Shown: positions 7,668 through 16,804 of the stretch, one piece after another
How the letters are laid out: each line of letters begins with the position of its first letter
Position numbering within the stretch: position 1 is the first letter of the stretch
Assembly: GCF_000302595.1 (NCBI RefSeq)
Contig: NZ_JH947125.1
Location: 580,299-644,298 of the forward strand
Length of the DNA: 64,000 nucleotides
DNA from: Pedobacter arcticus A12
Lineage (GTDB): Bacteria > Bacteroidota > Bacteroidia > Sphingobacteriales > Sphingobacteriaceae
Direction: 5' to 3'
The notes under the pieces: model-generated
What the model saw: only the letters and a program-made list of their open reading frames with translations
Databases searched by the model: none
Told to the model about the DNA's origin: nothing
Translations under genes and position numbers: made by a program

Positions 7668-8321
7668 TTAGTTATTTACGAATACGGTTGTGTCAGAGCC
7701 GAGGGTAGTGATTGTAAAAACTGTAGATTTAAATTCTGGTTTTTTATCGGTATAGAAGGTATTCTTAAATTTTATCGTGGTATAGCGAGGCACACTGAAA
7801 CTGACAATAGTATCTTTAGTTATGGAAACCGAGGATGCTTGATAATACACACAGTAACAATTTGTGGATTCCAGTAAAAAATTATTGTAGTTATAATCTG
7901 AGCTGTTTTTAAGATTGATTTTGAGTTCGATTAGTTTACTTACCTTGAAATCTACGGTATTCGATTCTCCCAACTTTAGGTCTGCTATATCCGAAGCATC
8001 TATCGATCTAATTATCCCGTATTTTTTTATGTCGTTGTCTTTGAACTGGATTCGGTATTGCCCTAATGCCGGAGTGAACTTTAAGCGATAGCTACCAAAA
8101 TTATCTGTAACGACGCTGTCGAAATCCTCATATCTGATCATGTCGATTGAGGGTATCTGTCTCACCAATTTTAAATGCACATTGGCATATCCTTCAGAAG
8201 TGTACGCATCAATCACTTTTCCGGTTATAGTTGTTTCAGGCCCCTCAAACTTTTTACACTCGGACATCGAAGAAAGCAAAAAAACAGAAAGTATTAAGAG
8301 GATTGAATAATGATGTTTCAT
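7668..8321 (-). CDS. Exported protein with carboxypeptidase-regulatory-like domain
   Basis: The 217-residue protein has a signal peptide and then ITGKVIDAYTSEGYANVHLKLV, the opening of a beta-sandwich domain like those that begin many Bacteroidota outer-surface proteins. Further beta-rich sequence (FGSYRLKFTPALGQYRIQF) follows. Cys22 (SMSECKK) could suggest a lipoprotein, but Glu before the Cys is a poor lipobox. No enzyme motif was seen. Its function is unknown; it probably sits in the periplasm or outer membrane. Confidence 0.65.
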   Translation of the reverse strand: MKHHYSILLILSVFLLSSMSECKKFEGPETTITGKVIDAYTSEGYANVHLKLVRQIPSIDMIRYEDFDSVVTDNFGSYRLKFTPALGQYRIQFKDNDIKKYGIIRSIDASDIADLKLGESNTVDFKVSKLIELKINLKNSSDYNYNNFLLESTNCYCVYYQASSVSITKDTIVSFSVPRYTTIKFKNTFYTDKKPEFKSTVFTITTLGSDTTVFVNN

Positions 8322-8426
8322 AACTTGATAAGTCCTTCAAAGTGAATTAATTTCGAGTTCCCCAGAAATTAATAATCTGTTTATCGGCAATACGAGCATT
8401 TATGTAAAAACGCAACAACTAAATAT

Positions 8427-8457
8427 AAAAAAAACCGCTCTCTTTTCAGAAAACGGC
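8427..8457 (-). terminator. Terminator after lspA (end of ileS operon)
   Basis: On the minus strand, GCCGTTTTCT pairs with AGAGAGCGGT across a GAAA tetraloop. The stem is ten pairs including three G-U, followed by about seven T. It lies 65 bases beyond the lspA stop and before the next minus-strand gene. Confidence 0.75.
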
Positions 8458-8521
8458 ATAAATTTTAAATTTCCATTCAGGCTTTCAGCCTTCGGCTTTT
8501 CGCTTTCAGCTTACAAAAAGC

Positions 8522-9124
8522 CTAATCCTCCACAACCTCACTATTAATAGATGGTTGTTCTTTAATATCCTCTTTAAAGTAAACTTTCTGGTAAATTAAA
8601 ATCATAATCACGCCGATAGATATGGCAGAATCTGCGATGTTAAATACCGGGCGGAAAAACACAAAATCTTCGCCTGCCCAAATTGGAAACCATTGTGGAA
8701 AATGCCCCTGTATAATTGGAAAGTAAAACATATCTACAACCCGTCCGTGGAACAATTTTTCGTAATGGTAGATCACTCCGTAAAAAACGGAATCAATAAT
8801 GTTGCCTAAAGCACCCGCAAAAATCAAGGCAACGTTTAAAATTAAACCCCTGTGGTATTTGTGTTTGATTAAATGATGTAAACCGTAACCAATACCAGCA
8901 ACAGCTAAAATCCTAAATAAGGAAAGAGCCAATTTTCCCGCCTCGCCACCAAACTCCATTCCAAAAGCCATTCCGTTGTTCTCGGTGAAATGGATGATAG
9001 CAAAGTTTTTAATCAAGTGAAATTCCTGACCAATAAACATATTGGTTTTTACCCAAGTTTTTAAAACTTGATCGGCAATTAATATTACGAAAATGGCAAT
9101 AAGTGGTTTTGTATAACCCTTCAT
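8522..9124 (-). CDS. lspA: Lipoprotein signal peptidase (signal peptidase II)
   Basis: The 200-residue protein has four membrane segments. Its two catalytic-Asp regions, GNIIDSVFYG and FNIADSAISIG, match the family pattern for aspartyl cleavage of prolipoproteins at the inner membrane. NNGMAFGM near residue 50 is also typical. The gene is about 30 residues longer than many homologues, with a charged C-terminal tail, as is common in Bacteroidota. Its ATG overlaps the stop of the DksA-like gene by one base (TAATG), so the two are translationally coupled. Confidence 0.95.
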   Translation of the reverse strand: MKGYTKPLIAIFVILIADQVLKTWVKTNMFIGQEFHLIKNFAIIHFTENNGMAFGMEFGGEAGKLALSLFRILAVAGIGYGLHHLIKHKYHRGLILNVALIFAGALGNIIDSVFYGVIYHYEKLFHGRVVDMFYFPIIQGHFPQWFPIWAGEDFVFFRPVFNIADSAISIGVIMILIYQKVYFKEDIKEQPSINSEVVED

Positions 9125-9510
9125 TAATTCTGTTTTAACTTTGCTTCAATACTTAAAGTTGCGTGAGGCACCGCCATTAAACGTTGTTTTTGGATCAGTT
9201 TACCAGTTTCTCTGCAAATACCGTAAGTTTTGTTTTCAATACGTACCAATGCAGCTTCTAAGTTTTCAATAAACTTTTTTTGGCGGGCAGCCAATTGATT
9301 CAACTGCTCTTTTTCTAAAGTAGCCGAACCATCCTCTAAAGTTTTGTAAGTTCCGGCAGTATCATCAGTCCCGTTTTTGTTCGGATTGCTTAATGAACTG
9401 GTCAAAGCTAAAAGCTCTTCTTTAGCACTGGTTAATTTATCTGTTATCAAAACTTTGAATTCTTGTAATTCAGAGTCTGAGTAACGGTTTTTAGGTTTAG
9501 ATTCTTCCAT
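9124..9510 (-). CDS. TraR/DksA-family protein with degraded zinc finger
   Basis: The 128-residue protein has a long coiled N-terminal region (about 1-85) and a short C-terminal region with YGICRETGKLI, the DksA zinc-finger opening. Classic DksA has four Cys (CxxC..CxxC). Only one Cys is left here, and the second pair is replaced (HATLSIEAK), so zinc binding in the usual way is unlikely. DksA-type proteins bind the RNA polymerase secondary channel with ppGpp; that role is inferred by family. It lies two bases from the ileS stop. Confidence 0.8.
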   Translation of the reverse strand: MEESKPKNRYSDSELQEFKVLITDKLTSAKEELLALTSSLSNPNKNGTDDTAGTYKTLEDGSATLEKEQLNQLAARQKKFIENLEAALVRIENKTYGICRETGKLIQKQRLMAVPHATLSIEAKLKQN

Positions 9511-9512
9511 GG

Positions 9513-12500
9513 TTAGTCTTTCTTAATAATGGTAAATATTTTTGTTTCTTCAATTTCTATAACTTGGCCTTCCGTAACATTAGCACTTATTTTTAAAGAA
9601 GTAGCTAGTATTTCGGCGCAAATATAAGATAAATTATTTTCCACAGCATTTGCAATTAAATCATTGCGCTGTAGCGTAACATTTATCTTGTCTGTAACTT
9701 CAAAACCTAAGTCTTTTCTTAAGTTTTGTATCCTATTAATTACCTCGCGGGCAATGCCTTCTTCTTTTAATTCTTGGCAAATGTTTACATCTAAGGCAAC
9801 TGTTAATTTGCCCAAGTTTGTGACTTGCCAGCCCGGTACGTCCTCCGCTATAATCTCCACATCCTCTGGTAAAATCGTATAGCTATCTGCATCAGCGTTA
9901 AGCGTTACCGACCCTTTTTGTTCAAATTCAACAATATCAGCATCAGTAAACGTACTAATTTGTGCGCCAATCACTTTCATGTCTTTCCCTAATTTTTTAC
10001 CTAAGGATTTAAAGTTAGGTTTGATTTTTTTCTTGATGATTCCTGCTGTATCATGAATATACTCAATTTCTTTGATGTTCGTTTCCGATAAAATCAACTC
10101 TTTAACCTTTTCCACCTTTGCTTGAAAATCGTTATCCAAAACAGGCAACAAAATCTTGCTCAAAGGCTGACGAACATTAATACTCACCTTTTTACGTAAA
10201 GAGAGCACCATCGAAGAAATATCCTGTGCTAATTGCATTCTTTCTTCCAAATCCTTATTGATTAAGCTGTTTTGATAAACCGGGAAATCAGCAAGATGTA
10301 CAGATTCGAAAGTTTCTTTGTTGCTAACAGAATTTAAATCGTTAAACAACTGATCAGAGAAAAATGGTGCAATTGGAGACATTAACTTGCTGATGGTGAT
10401 TAAACAAGTATAAAGTGTTTGGTAAGCAGATATTTTATCCTCAGAATAATCGCCTTTCCAGAAACGACGGCGACTTAAACGCACAAACCAGTTACTTAAA
10501 TGTTCATCCACAAAATTTTGGATAGAACGGGCAGCTTTTGTTGGTTCAAAATCGTTGTAAAACTCATCAACCTCTTTGGTTAAAGTGTTCAACAAAGAAA
10601 TAATCCATTGGTCAATTTCTGGACGGTTTGCTAAATCAATATCTTCTTCTGCATAAGTGAATTTATCGATGTTGGCATAAAGTACAAAGAATGCGTAGGT
10701 ATTGTAAAGTGTCCCGAAGAATTTACGGCGAACTTCATCCAAACCATCTTCGTTGAATTTTAAGTTGTCCCAAGGCGATGCATTGCTGATCATGTACCAA
10801 CGCGTTGCATCGGCACCGTACTTTTCAATAGTGATAAATGGGTCAACCGCATTACCTAAACGTTTCGACATTTTATTGCCGTTTTTATCCAGCACCAATC
10901 CGTTAGAAATTACATTTTTAAAAGCAACGGCATTATTATGATTTTTCTCGTTTACTGCTTTTATTTCCTCACTACTTTCATCTAAAAGGGTAGCTAAAGT
11001 ATGCAAAGTGAAAAACCAACCACGGGTTTGGTCAACACCTTCGGCAATAAAATCTGCCGGATAGGCATTTTCAAATTCTTCTTTATTTTCAAAAGGATAA
11101 TGCCATTGCGCATAAGGCATGGCGCCACTATCAAACCAAACATCAATTAAATCCAGTTCGCGGTGCATTTTTGCACCTTTGGCAGAAATCAAAACCAAAT
11201 CATCCACATAAGGGCGGTGCAAATCAAAATCTCCCGTTCCTACAGTTTGTAAATAGGTATTGTTTTTTAGGGCTTCATCAACAGAAAGTTCATCACTGTC
11301 TAAAGCTTTTGAAAGCTCTGTTCTTAATTCTTGTATTGAACCAATGCAGATTTCTTCCGCACCATCTTCTGTTCTCCAAATTGGCAAAGGAGTTCCCCAA
11401 TATCTGGAGCGAGATAAATTCCAGTCCACCAAATTCTCCAACCAATTGCCAAAACGGCCGGTGCCGGTACTTTCTGGTTTCCAGTTGATGGTTTTATTAC
11501 GTTCTACCAATTTATCCTTAACTGCAGTAGTTTTTACAAACCAGCTGTCTAACGGATAATATAGAACAGGCTTGTCAGTTCGCCAGCAATGTGGATAACT
11601 GTGTTCGTATTTTTTAACGTCGAAAGCCTTATTTTGTTCCTTCAGTTTAATTGCGATTAAAACATCTGTTCCTCTAAAATCTTCGGCTTTGCGTTCTTCA
11701 TCGCTGTAATATTCTTCTTTTACGTAACGCCCAGCAAAATCTGTAACCTCCTCAACAAACTTACCTTGCTTGTTAACCAAAGGGTATTCGTTTCCGTTTT
11801 CATCTTTTACCATTACCGACGGTACGCCAGCTTCGCGAGCAACTCTAAAGTCATCCGCACCAAAAACAGAAGCGATGTGTACAATTCCTGTTCCGTCTTC
11901 TGTAGTTACAAAATCAGCAGGAATCACACGGAAAGCGTCTTTCTCTAAAGCTTCATTGCTTACATAGGGCATCAACTGCTCGTAACGTAACCCTAAAAGC
12001 TGAACGCCTTTAAATTCGGCAACAATCTCCCAAGGAATAATTTTATCACCACCATTGTAATCTTGGAAAGACGCGTCTTTAGCATCAGCTTTAAAATGTT
12101 TAGCCACCAAATCTTTGGCTAAAACCACACTAATTGGTAAAAAAGTATATTGGTTAAAGGTTCTCACCTTTACATAATTGATGTTTTCGCCTACCGCCAG
12201 CGCACAATTTGATGGTAAAGTCCAAGGTGTAGTTGTCCAGGCAATCATGCTGGTATCTTCTTCGGGCGTTTCAAATAATACATCCGTTAGCGGGTGTATC
12301 TGCTGGTTTCTAATTTTAAACTGCGCAACAATAGAAGTGTCTTTTACATCACGATAAGTACCAGGCTGGTTCAGTTCGTGAGAGCTTAAACCTGTTCCTG
12401 CAGCCGGCGAAAAAGGTTGCACAGTATATCCTTTGTATAAAAATCCTTTTTGGTGCAATTGTTTTAAAATCCACCAAAGTGATTCAATATATTCGTTTTT

Positions 12501-12950
12501 ATAGGTGATATATGGGTCGTTTAAATCAACCCAGTAACCCATTTTTTCGGTTAAATCATTCCAAACGTCAGTGTAACGCATCACTTCTTTTCGGCAAGCG
12601 TCGTTATAATCTTTTACTGAAATCTTTTTTCCAATGTCTTCTTTGGTAATGCCTAAAGATTTTTCGACAGCCAGTTCAATCGGCAAACCGTGAGTATCCC
12701 AACCGCCTTTACGCTTTACTTGGAAGCCTTTTAACGTTTTATAACGACAAAAAATATCTTTGATCGCTCTCGCCATCACGTGGTGAATTCCAGGCATTCC
12801 GTTAGCAGAAGGTGGTCCTTCATAAAATGTATAAGGTTTAGATGCTGGTCGGTTCTGAATACTTTTATCGAAAATCTCGTTCTTCTTCCAATCGGCTAAA
12901 ACATCTTTCCCAACCTGCGATAAATTTAATTGCTTATATTCTTTATACAT
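9513..12950 (-). CDS. ileS: Isoleucyl-tRNA synthetase
   Basis: This class I synthetase has about 1145 residues from ATG 12950 (MYKEYKQL). The HIGH-type motif appears as GMPGIHHVMARA near residue 50. The editing domain follows, with TTPWTLPSN and GTGIVHIA. KMSKR (NGNKMSKRLGN) is near residue 690. Length and motifs fit the eukaryote-like IleRS branch found in Bacteroidota, which lacks the C-terminal zinc finger of E. coli IleRS. A TTG 15 bases upstream is possible, but a GGAG is correctly placed for the ATG. It is the first gene of the operon with the DksA-like gene and lspA. Confidence 0.95.
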   Translation of the reverse strand: MYKEYKQLNLSQVGKDVLADWKKNEIFDKSIQNRPASKPYTFYEGPPSANGMPGIHHVMARAIKDIFCRYKTLKGFQVKRKGGWDTHGLPIELAVEKSLGITKEDIGKKISVKDYNDACRKEVMRYTDVWNDLTEKMGYWVDLNDPYITYKNEYIESLWWILKQLHQKGFLYKGYTVQPFSPAAGTGLSSHELNQPGTYRDVKDTSIVAQFKIRNQQIHPLTDVLFETPEEDTSMIAWTTTPWTLPSNCALAVGENINYVKVRTFNQYTFLPISVVLAKDLVAKHFKADAKDASFQDYNGGDKIIPWEIVAEFKGVQLLGLRYEQLMPYVSNEALEKDAFRVIPADFVTTEDGTGIVHIASVFGADDFRVAREAGVPSVMVKDENGNEYPLVNKQGKFVEEVTDFAGRYVKEEYYSDEERKAEDFRGTDVLIAIKLKEQNKAFDVKKYEHSYPHCWRTDKPVLYYPLDSWFVKTTAVKDKLVERNKTINWKPESTGTGRFGNWLENLVDWNLSRSRYWGTPLPIWRTEDGAEEICIGSIQELRTELSKALDSDELSVDEALKNNTYLQTVGTGDFDLHRPYVDDLVLISAKGAKMHRELDLIDVWFDSGAMPYAQWHYPFENKEEFENAYPADFIAEGVDQTRGWFFTLHTLATLLDESSEEIKAVNEKNHNNAVAFKNVISNGLVLDKNGNKMSKRLGNAVDPFITIEKYGADATRWYMISNASPWDNLKFNEDGLDEVRRKFFGTLYNTYAFFVLYANIDKFTYAEEDIDLANRPEIDQWIISLLNTLTKEVDEFYNDFEPTKAARSIQNFVDEHLSNWFVRLSRRRFWKGDYSEDKISAYQTLYTCLITISKLMSPIAPFFSDQLFNDLNSVSNKETFESVHLADFPVYQNSLINKDLEERMQLAQDISSMVLSLRKKVSINVRQPLSKILLPVLDNDFQAKVEKVKELILSETNIKEIEYIHDTAGIIKKKIKPNFKSLGKKLGKDMKVIGAQISTFTDADIVEFEQKGSVTLNADADSYTILPEDVEIIAEDVPGWQVTNLGKLTVALDVNICQELKEEGIAREVINRIQNLRKDLGFEVTDKINVTLQRNDLIANAVENNLSYICAEILATSLKISANVTEGQVIEIEETKIFTIIKKD

Positions 12951-13375
12951 CTGCGCTATCTCCAAAATTTAAAGGTTGCAAATTTACGAAATCGTTTGGT
13001 AAATAAGATATAATTAAACATTGCTGTATCAAATTTTGAACATATTTAATTGGTTTTTAGTTGATTTATGGATTTTGTGGGAAATATTTCTACATTAATT
13101 ATTTGGGCGTTTTAACAGGCTGTCCACTGTATCTTTTTTTGTTTAGGCTCAGGTCTACAAAATAAGATGCCGTTTCCATCCTTAACGCAAGATTCTAGGT
13201 GTTTTGAGATTCTTATTAAAGAGAAACTCCCCAGCTCTGTGAGCTCTGCGTTTTCTGTGGTTTTAAAAAAAAAATCATTCAACCTTGCAACCTTTGTAAA
13301 AACCTCCGTGGACTTTGCGGATAAAAAAGAGATTGGACACAAATTTGTATATTCAACATAAAAAAAGGAGGCCTA
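12951..13375. other. 425-base gene-free spacer
   Basis: On the minus strand, TAAATTTG (12979-12986) is a plausible -7 box for ileS, though no TTTG lies at the right distance. The right half (about 13230-13335) carries degraded CTCTGTGAGCTCTGCG / CTCCGTGGACTTTGCGG words like those at 34620-34760. Short frames on both strands (231 and 195 bases) have no recognisable content. Nothing else was seen. Confidence 0.5.
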
Positions 13376-13579
13376 ATGCAAATGCTCAGAAGATCAATAC
13401 CAATATTTAAGATAGGTTTAATTGTCCTGCTTGCAGGTGTAGCATTATATTTTTATAGCGAATTATACGGTAAATACGTTTTGGGCGTAGGGATGATACT
13501 GATTTCTGTGGCTTTGGTGCTCTATATCTTGTTTATGTTTAAACGCTACGGCGAAAAAACAAAAGCTAAAATGGAATAA
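13376..13579 (+). CDS. Small two-segment membrane protein
   Basis: The 67-residue protein has two hydrophobic helices (about 10-28 and 34-53) and a basic C-terminus (KRYGEKTKAK). A clear GGAGG seven bases before the ATG supports translation, which is notable because strong ribosome sites are uncommon in this phylum. A second ATG two codons on is also possible. It lies 38 bases before porZ on the same strand. No function can be assigned. Confidence 0.65.
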   Translation: MQMLRRSIPIFKIGLIVLLAGVALYFYSELYGKYVLGVGMILISVALVLYILFMFKRYGEKTKAKME

Positions 13580-13617
13580 GTCAAATCCTAAGAATTACGT
13601 ATTTTAGAGGCTTTTAG

Positions 13618-15870
13618 ATGAAAAAGCTTTTTCCCTTTCTTTTGATCTGGTTCTGTTGCCTGCGGATTTCCGCACAACAAGTCGCATTGGGGCAGTGGCG
13701 TACTCATTTGCCTTATAACAATGCGCTTTCTCTCGAGTCTTCTGATGATGAAATTTATTGCGCAACTATCGGAGGCTTATTCAAAGTTGATATAAAAACA
13801 AACGAAATTACTAAACTTTCCACCATCGACGGACTTGCAGGTACAAATACCAAGCTTGTTGCGTACGACCAAACTTCCAAACAGTTTTTAGTTGCCTATC
13901 AAAATGCTAATCTTGATCTAATCAAAAATCAGAAGATTTATCATTTGCCAGAAATCTTTGATAAAACGGGGTTAGGAAATAAAGCTATTAACACCATCAC
14001 TTTTAACAACGGAAACGCATATTTAAGTTGCAGTTTTGGAATTGTGGTTTATGATTTAAACAAGCGAGAAGTAAAAGACACCTACTATTTAGGAAACGGA
14101 AATCTCGAAATTCTAAACATCGCAATAAATGACGATGCAATTTTCGCTAATACTGCCGATGGTGTTTACGAAGCAGGCTTAACGAATCTGCTATTGGCAG
14201 ATGCTTCCAGTTGGAAAAAACACGATGCTACAAAAAATTATCCGAATGGGGCTTGTACTTCTTTAACTGCCTTTAACGGTAATCTATACGGTTTATTTAC
14301 TGATGGAATTTACCGTTACAAAGATAATTCATGGCAACTTACCAATATATTTCGTACAAATGTTAATACGTTGAAAACAAGCAATAATTTGTTGTTAGCG
14401 ATTGCCTCATTTAGAGCAATTAGCTATGATCAACAAGAAAATATTGTAGAGAATTTGAGTGATTTGTCAGCTTTTGACCGAGTGAACGACGTGATTGTTC
14501 GCCCAAATAATTCCATGTATTTAGTTGATGGAATTAGGGGATTATTGGTGAAAGCTACTGCCCAAGAATTTAAAGCGCTTTTGCCCAACGGGCCAAATAC
14601 AACACATGTTTCCAATTTGAATTATGTAAATGGAAAACTCACTTTAGCTCCAGGGGCGATTTCTATGGCTTATGCCCCAGCATATTATAACGATGGGTTT
14701 TCTCAATTTGCCAACGGGGAATGGATCAGTAATAGCGGTAGAAATAACACAGCCTTTGTTGGAATTCGTGATATTGTGTGCAGTGCATTTGATGCAAATA
14801 CTAAGATCACTTATTTAGGCTCCTACGTTAACGGCGTGTTAGCTTTCGATGCTTCTGGAGTTTTAAAAACCTTTAATCAAAACAATAGCACTTTACAGTT
14901 GACCATCGGCGATCCCACAAATATCCGTGTAAATGGTTTGGCTTTCGATAGTAAAAATAGCCTTTGGGTAACGCAATATGGCGTAAATAAGCCCTTATCT
15001 GTGAAAAACACAAGCGGTCAATGGCTTTCTTATGATTTCACATCGGTGTTGCCCGATCCTATGACTACGGTTACAGGTCTTTTAATCGATAACGAAGATA
15101 ATAAGTGGCTTAAGCTAAGAACTGGCGGTTTGTTGGTCTTCGATGGTTCAAAAACTCGGAAAGTTGGATTTGGAAATAACAACGGAGCTTTACCCGGAAC
15201 AGATGTGAAATGTTTGGTCTCAGATAAAGATGGAGCCGTTTGGATTGGAACCGAGGCTGGAGTTGCGGTGGCTTATAATCCTCAGGATTTATTGATGGGT
15301 GCAAATGTAGAAATCCCAAATTTGGTTGAAGACGGTTTTTTAAAACCTTTACTTGCCGACCAAAACATAAATTGTATTGCAGTAGATGGGGCAAATCGAA
15401 AATGGATGGGAACAGATAATGGCGTTTGGTTATTCAATCCGGAAGGGACAAAGCAGATTTTGTTTTTTAACAAGGATAATAGTCCGCTGTTAAGTAATCA
15501 AGTTTTAAGTATTGCGATAGACGGTGAAACTGGCGAAGTGTTTTTTGGAACTGCTAACGGTATCATCTCTTATAAAGGTGATGCAACCGCACCTGTTGCT
15601 AAAATGGGCAAAATTATCGTTTACCCGAATCCTGTTCGTCCAGGTTTCACAGGTAATATTGGGATTAAAGGACTCGCCGAAAATGCCAATATTAAAATAA
15701 CAGATATAAACGGCACTTTAGTCTACGAATCCACTGCTAATGGCGGACAGGCAACTTGGAACGGTAAAAACTTCAGTAATGAAATGGCATCTTCTGGCGT
15801 TTATCTGGTATTGATTGTTAATAAAGATGGCTCAGATTCTGCCGTTGCTAAAATTTTGATTGTGCGCTAA
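13618..15870 (+). CDS. porZ: PorZ-like type IX secretion component
   Basis: The 750-residue exported protein has a signal peptide (to about residue 19) and two runs of beta-propeller repeats recalling two-component-regulator propellers (IYCATIGGLFKVD, AVWIGTEAGVAV, KWMGTDNGVWLF). A C-terminal type IX sorting-like domain begins near 662 (IIVYPNPV) and ends GVYLVLIVNKDG..KILIVR. In Porphyromonas, PorZ is part of the cell-surface complex that attaches anionic lipopolysaccharide to T9SS cargo. The neighbouring recO matches the common Bacteroidota order. Confidence 0.85.
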   Translation: MKKLFPFLLIWFCCLRISAQQVALGQWRTHLPYNNALSLESSDDEIYCATIGGLFKVDIKTNEITKLSTIDGLAGTNTKLVAYDQTSKQFLVAYQNANLDLIKNQKIYHLPEIFDKTGLGNKAINTITFNNGNAYLSCSFGIVVYDLNKREVKDTYYLGNGNLEILNIAINDDAIFANTADGVYEAGLTNLLLADASSWKKHDATKNYPNGACTSLTAFNGNLYGLFTDGIYRYKDNSWQLTNIFRTNVNTLKTSNNLLLAIASFRAISYDQQENIVENLSDLSAFDRVNDVIVRPNNSMYLVDGIRGLLVKATAQEFKALLPNGPNTTHVSNLNYVNGKLTLAPGAISMAYAPAYYNDGFSQFANGEWISNSGRNNTAFVGIRDIVCSAFDANTKITYLGSYVNGVLAFDASGVLKTFNQNNSTLQLTIGDPTNIRVNGLAFDSKNSLWVTQYGVNKPLSVKNTSGQWLSYDFTSVLPDPMTTVTGLLIDNEDNKWLKLRTGGLLVFDGSKTRKVGFGNNNGALPGTDVKCLVSDKDGAVWIGTEAGVAVAYNPQDLLMGANVEIPNLVEDGFLKPLLADQNINCIAVDGANRKWMGTDNGVWLFNPEGTKQILFFNKDNSPLLSNQVLSIAIDGETGEVFFGTANGIISYKGDATAPVAKMGKIIVYPNPVRPGFTGNIGIKGLAENANIKITDINGTLVYESTANGGQATWNGKNFSNEMASSGVYLVLIVNKDGSDSAVAKILIVR

Positions 15871-15900
15871 TGTTAACTATAAAATATCTTGTTAATTGTC

Positions 15901-15955
15901 GCCCCGGGCGGAGTCGAAGGGTAATTTGCATAGTCTTCGACTCCGCTCAGCCTGA
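15901..15955. repeat. Palindromic repeat with 12-bp stem
   Basis: GCGGAGTCGAAG (15908-15919) pairs perfectly with CTTCGACTCCGC (15935-15946) across a 15-base loop, between porZ and recO. It is followed by TCAGCCTGACAACG. The GCGGAGTCGAAG core also occurs inside the structured repeat at 5413-5424. Confidence 0.75.
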
Positions 15956-15975
15956 CAACGTATGTTTAGTATAAT

Positions 15976-16701
15976 ATGCTCCACAAAACCAGAGGAATAG
16001 TTTTAAGAATCACCAATTACGCAGAAACTAGCGTGGTCGCTAAAATCTATACGCAAAAATTTGGCTTACAAGCTTACTTAATTAATGGCGTTAAAAAACC
16101 TAAAGCAAAAATTCCGCTGAACATGTTACAACCCATGCATTTACTGGATATGGTGGTTTATCACAAACCTAACGGGAATATGCAAAGGGTAAAGGATGTA
16201 AGCAGTTCCCCGGTTTTGCAAAGCATTCCTTACGATATTGTAAAAAGTAGCATCGTTATTTTTTTGAACGAGATGATCTACAAATCCATCAAGCAACAGC
16301 AGGAGGATGAGGTCCTGTTTGAGTTTATCGCAAAAAGCATAGAACTGTTAGATCATAGCGAACATGGGGTTGCCAATTTTCATTTAATTTTTTTGTTAAA
16401 GCTGACTCGTTTTCTTGGGTTTTACCCGGATTTAGGTGGCGCAGAAAAGTTTAATTTCTTCGATTTAAAAGACGGTGTTTTTGTAGCGAACCAACCGCTA
16501 CATACTTTTTTTATTGAAGCAGATTTAAAAACGTATTGGTTGCAGCTTTTTAAAAATTCGATAGAAAATTTTGAAGAATTAAAGATTGGTTCTTCTGTTC
16601 GTAAGGTTTTGTTGAATAAAATTATTGAATATTACAGTTTCCATATTGAGGATTTTGGGGTGGTAAAATCGCATGAGATCCTGGAAGAGGTACTTTCTTG
16701 A
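15976..16701 (+). CDS. recO: DNA repair protein RecO
   Basis: The 241-residue protein opens MLHKTRGIVLRITNYAETSVVAKIYTQ, the RecO OB-fold start, and continues with AYLINGVKK. A helical C-terminal part follows (LLKLTRFLGFYPDL). RecO anneals DNA and, with RecR, loads RecA during gap repair. Length is normal. A TATGTTTA lies 7 bases before the ATG. Confidence 0.93.
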   Translation: MLHKTRGIVLRITNYAETSVVAKIYTQKFGLQAYLINGVKKPKAKIPLNMLQPMHLLDMVVYHKPNGNMQRVKDVSSSPVLQSIPYDIVKSSIVIFLNEMIYKSIKQQQEDEVLFEFIAKSIELLDHSEHGVANFHLIFLLKLTRFLGFYPDLGGAEKFNFFDLKDGVFVANQPLHTFFIEADLKTYWLQLFKNSIENFEELKIGSSVRKVLLNKIIEYYSFHIEDFGVVKSHEILEEVLS

Positions 16702-16770
16702 GATGTTTCACTCCGTTCAACATCACGAACTGAATATCCACGCCGTCATGCTGACGATAGGAAGCATCTC
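16700..16770. repeat. Long inverted repeat after recO
   Basis: GAGATGTTTC (16700-16709) is complementary, except for one base, to GAAGCATCTC (16761-16770). GTCATGCTGACGATAG lies between them. The element separates recO from the convergent ABC transporter gene and may stop transcription; no T-run was seen. Confidence 0.5.
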
Positions 16771-16804
16771 ACTCGAAAGATTACTGGTTGGTCGGAAATT
16801 AGAA

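Noticed and set aside
13112-13361. Two overlapping frames of 60-76 residues in the spacer after ileS
   Set aside because: They lie on opposite strands over degraded repeat sequence, have no ribosome site, and show no domain or signal pattern.
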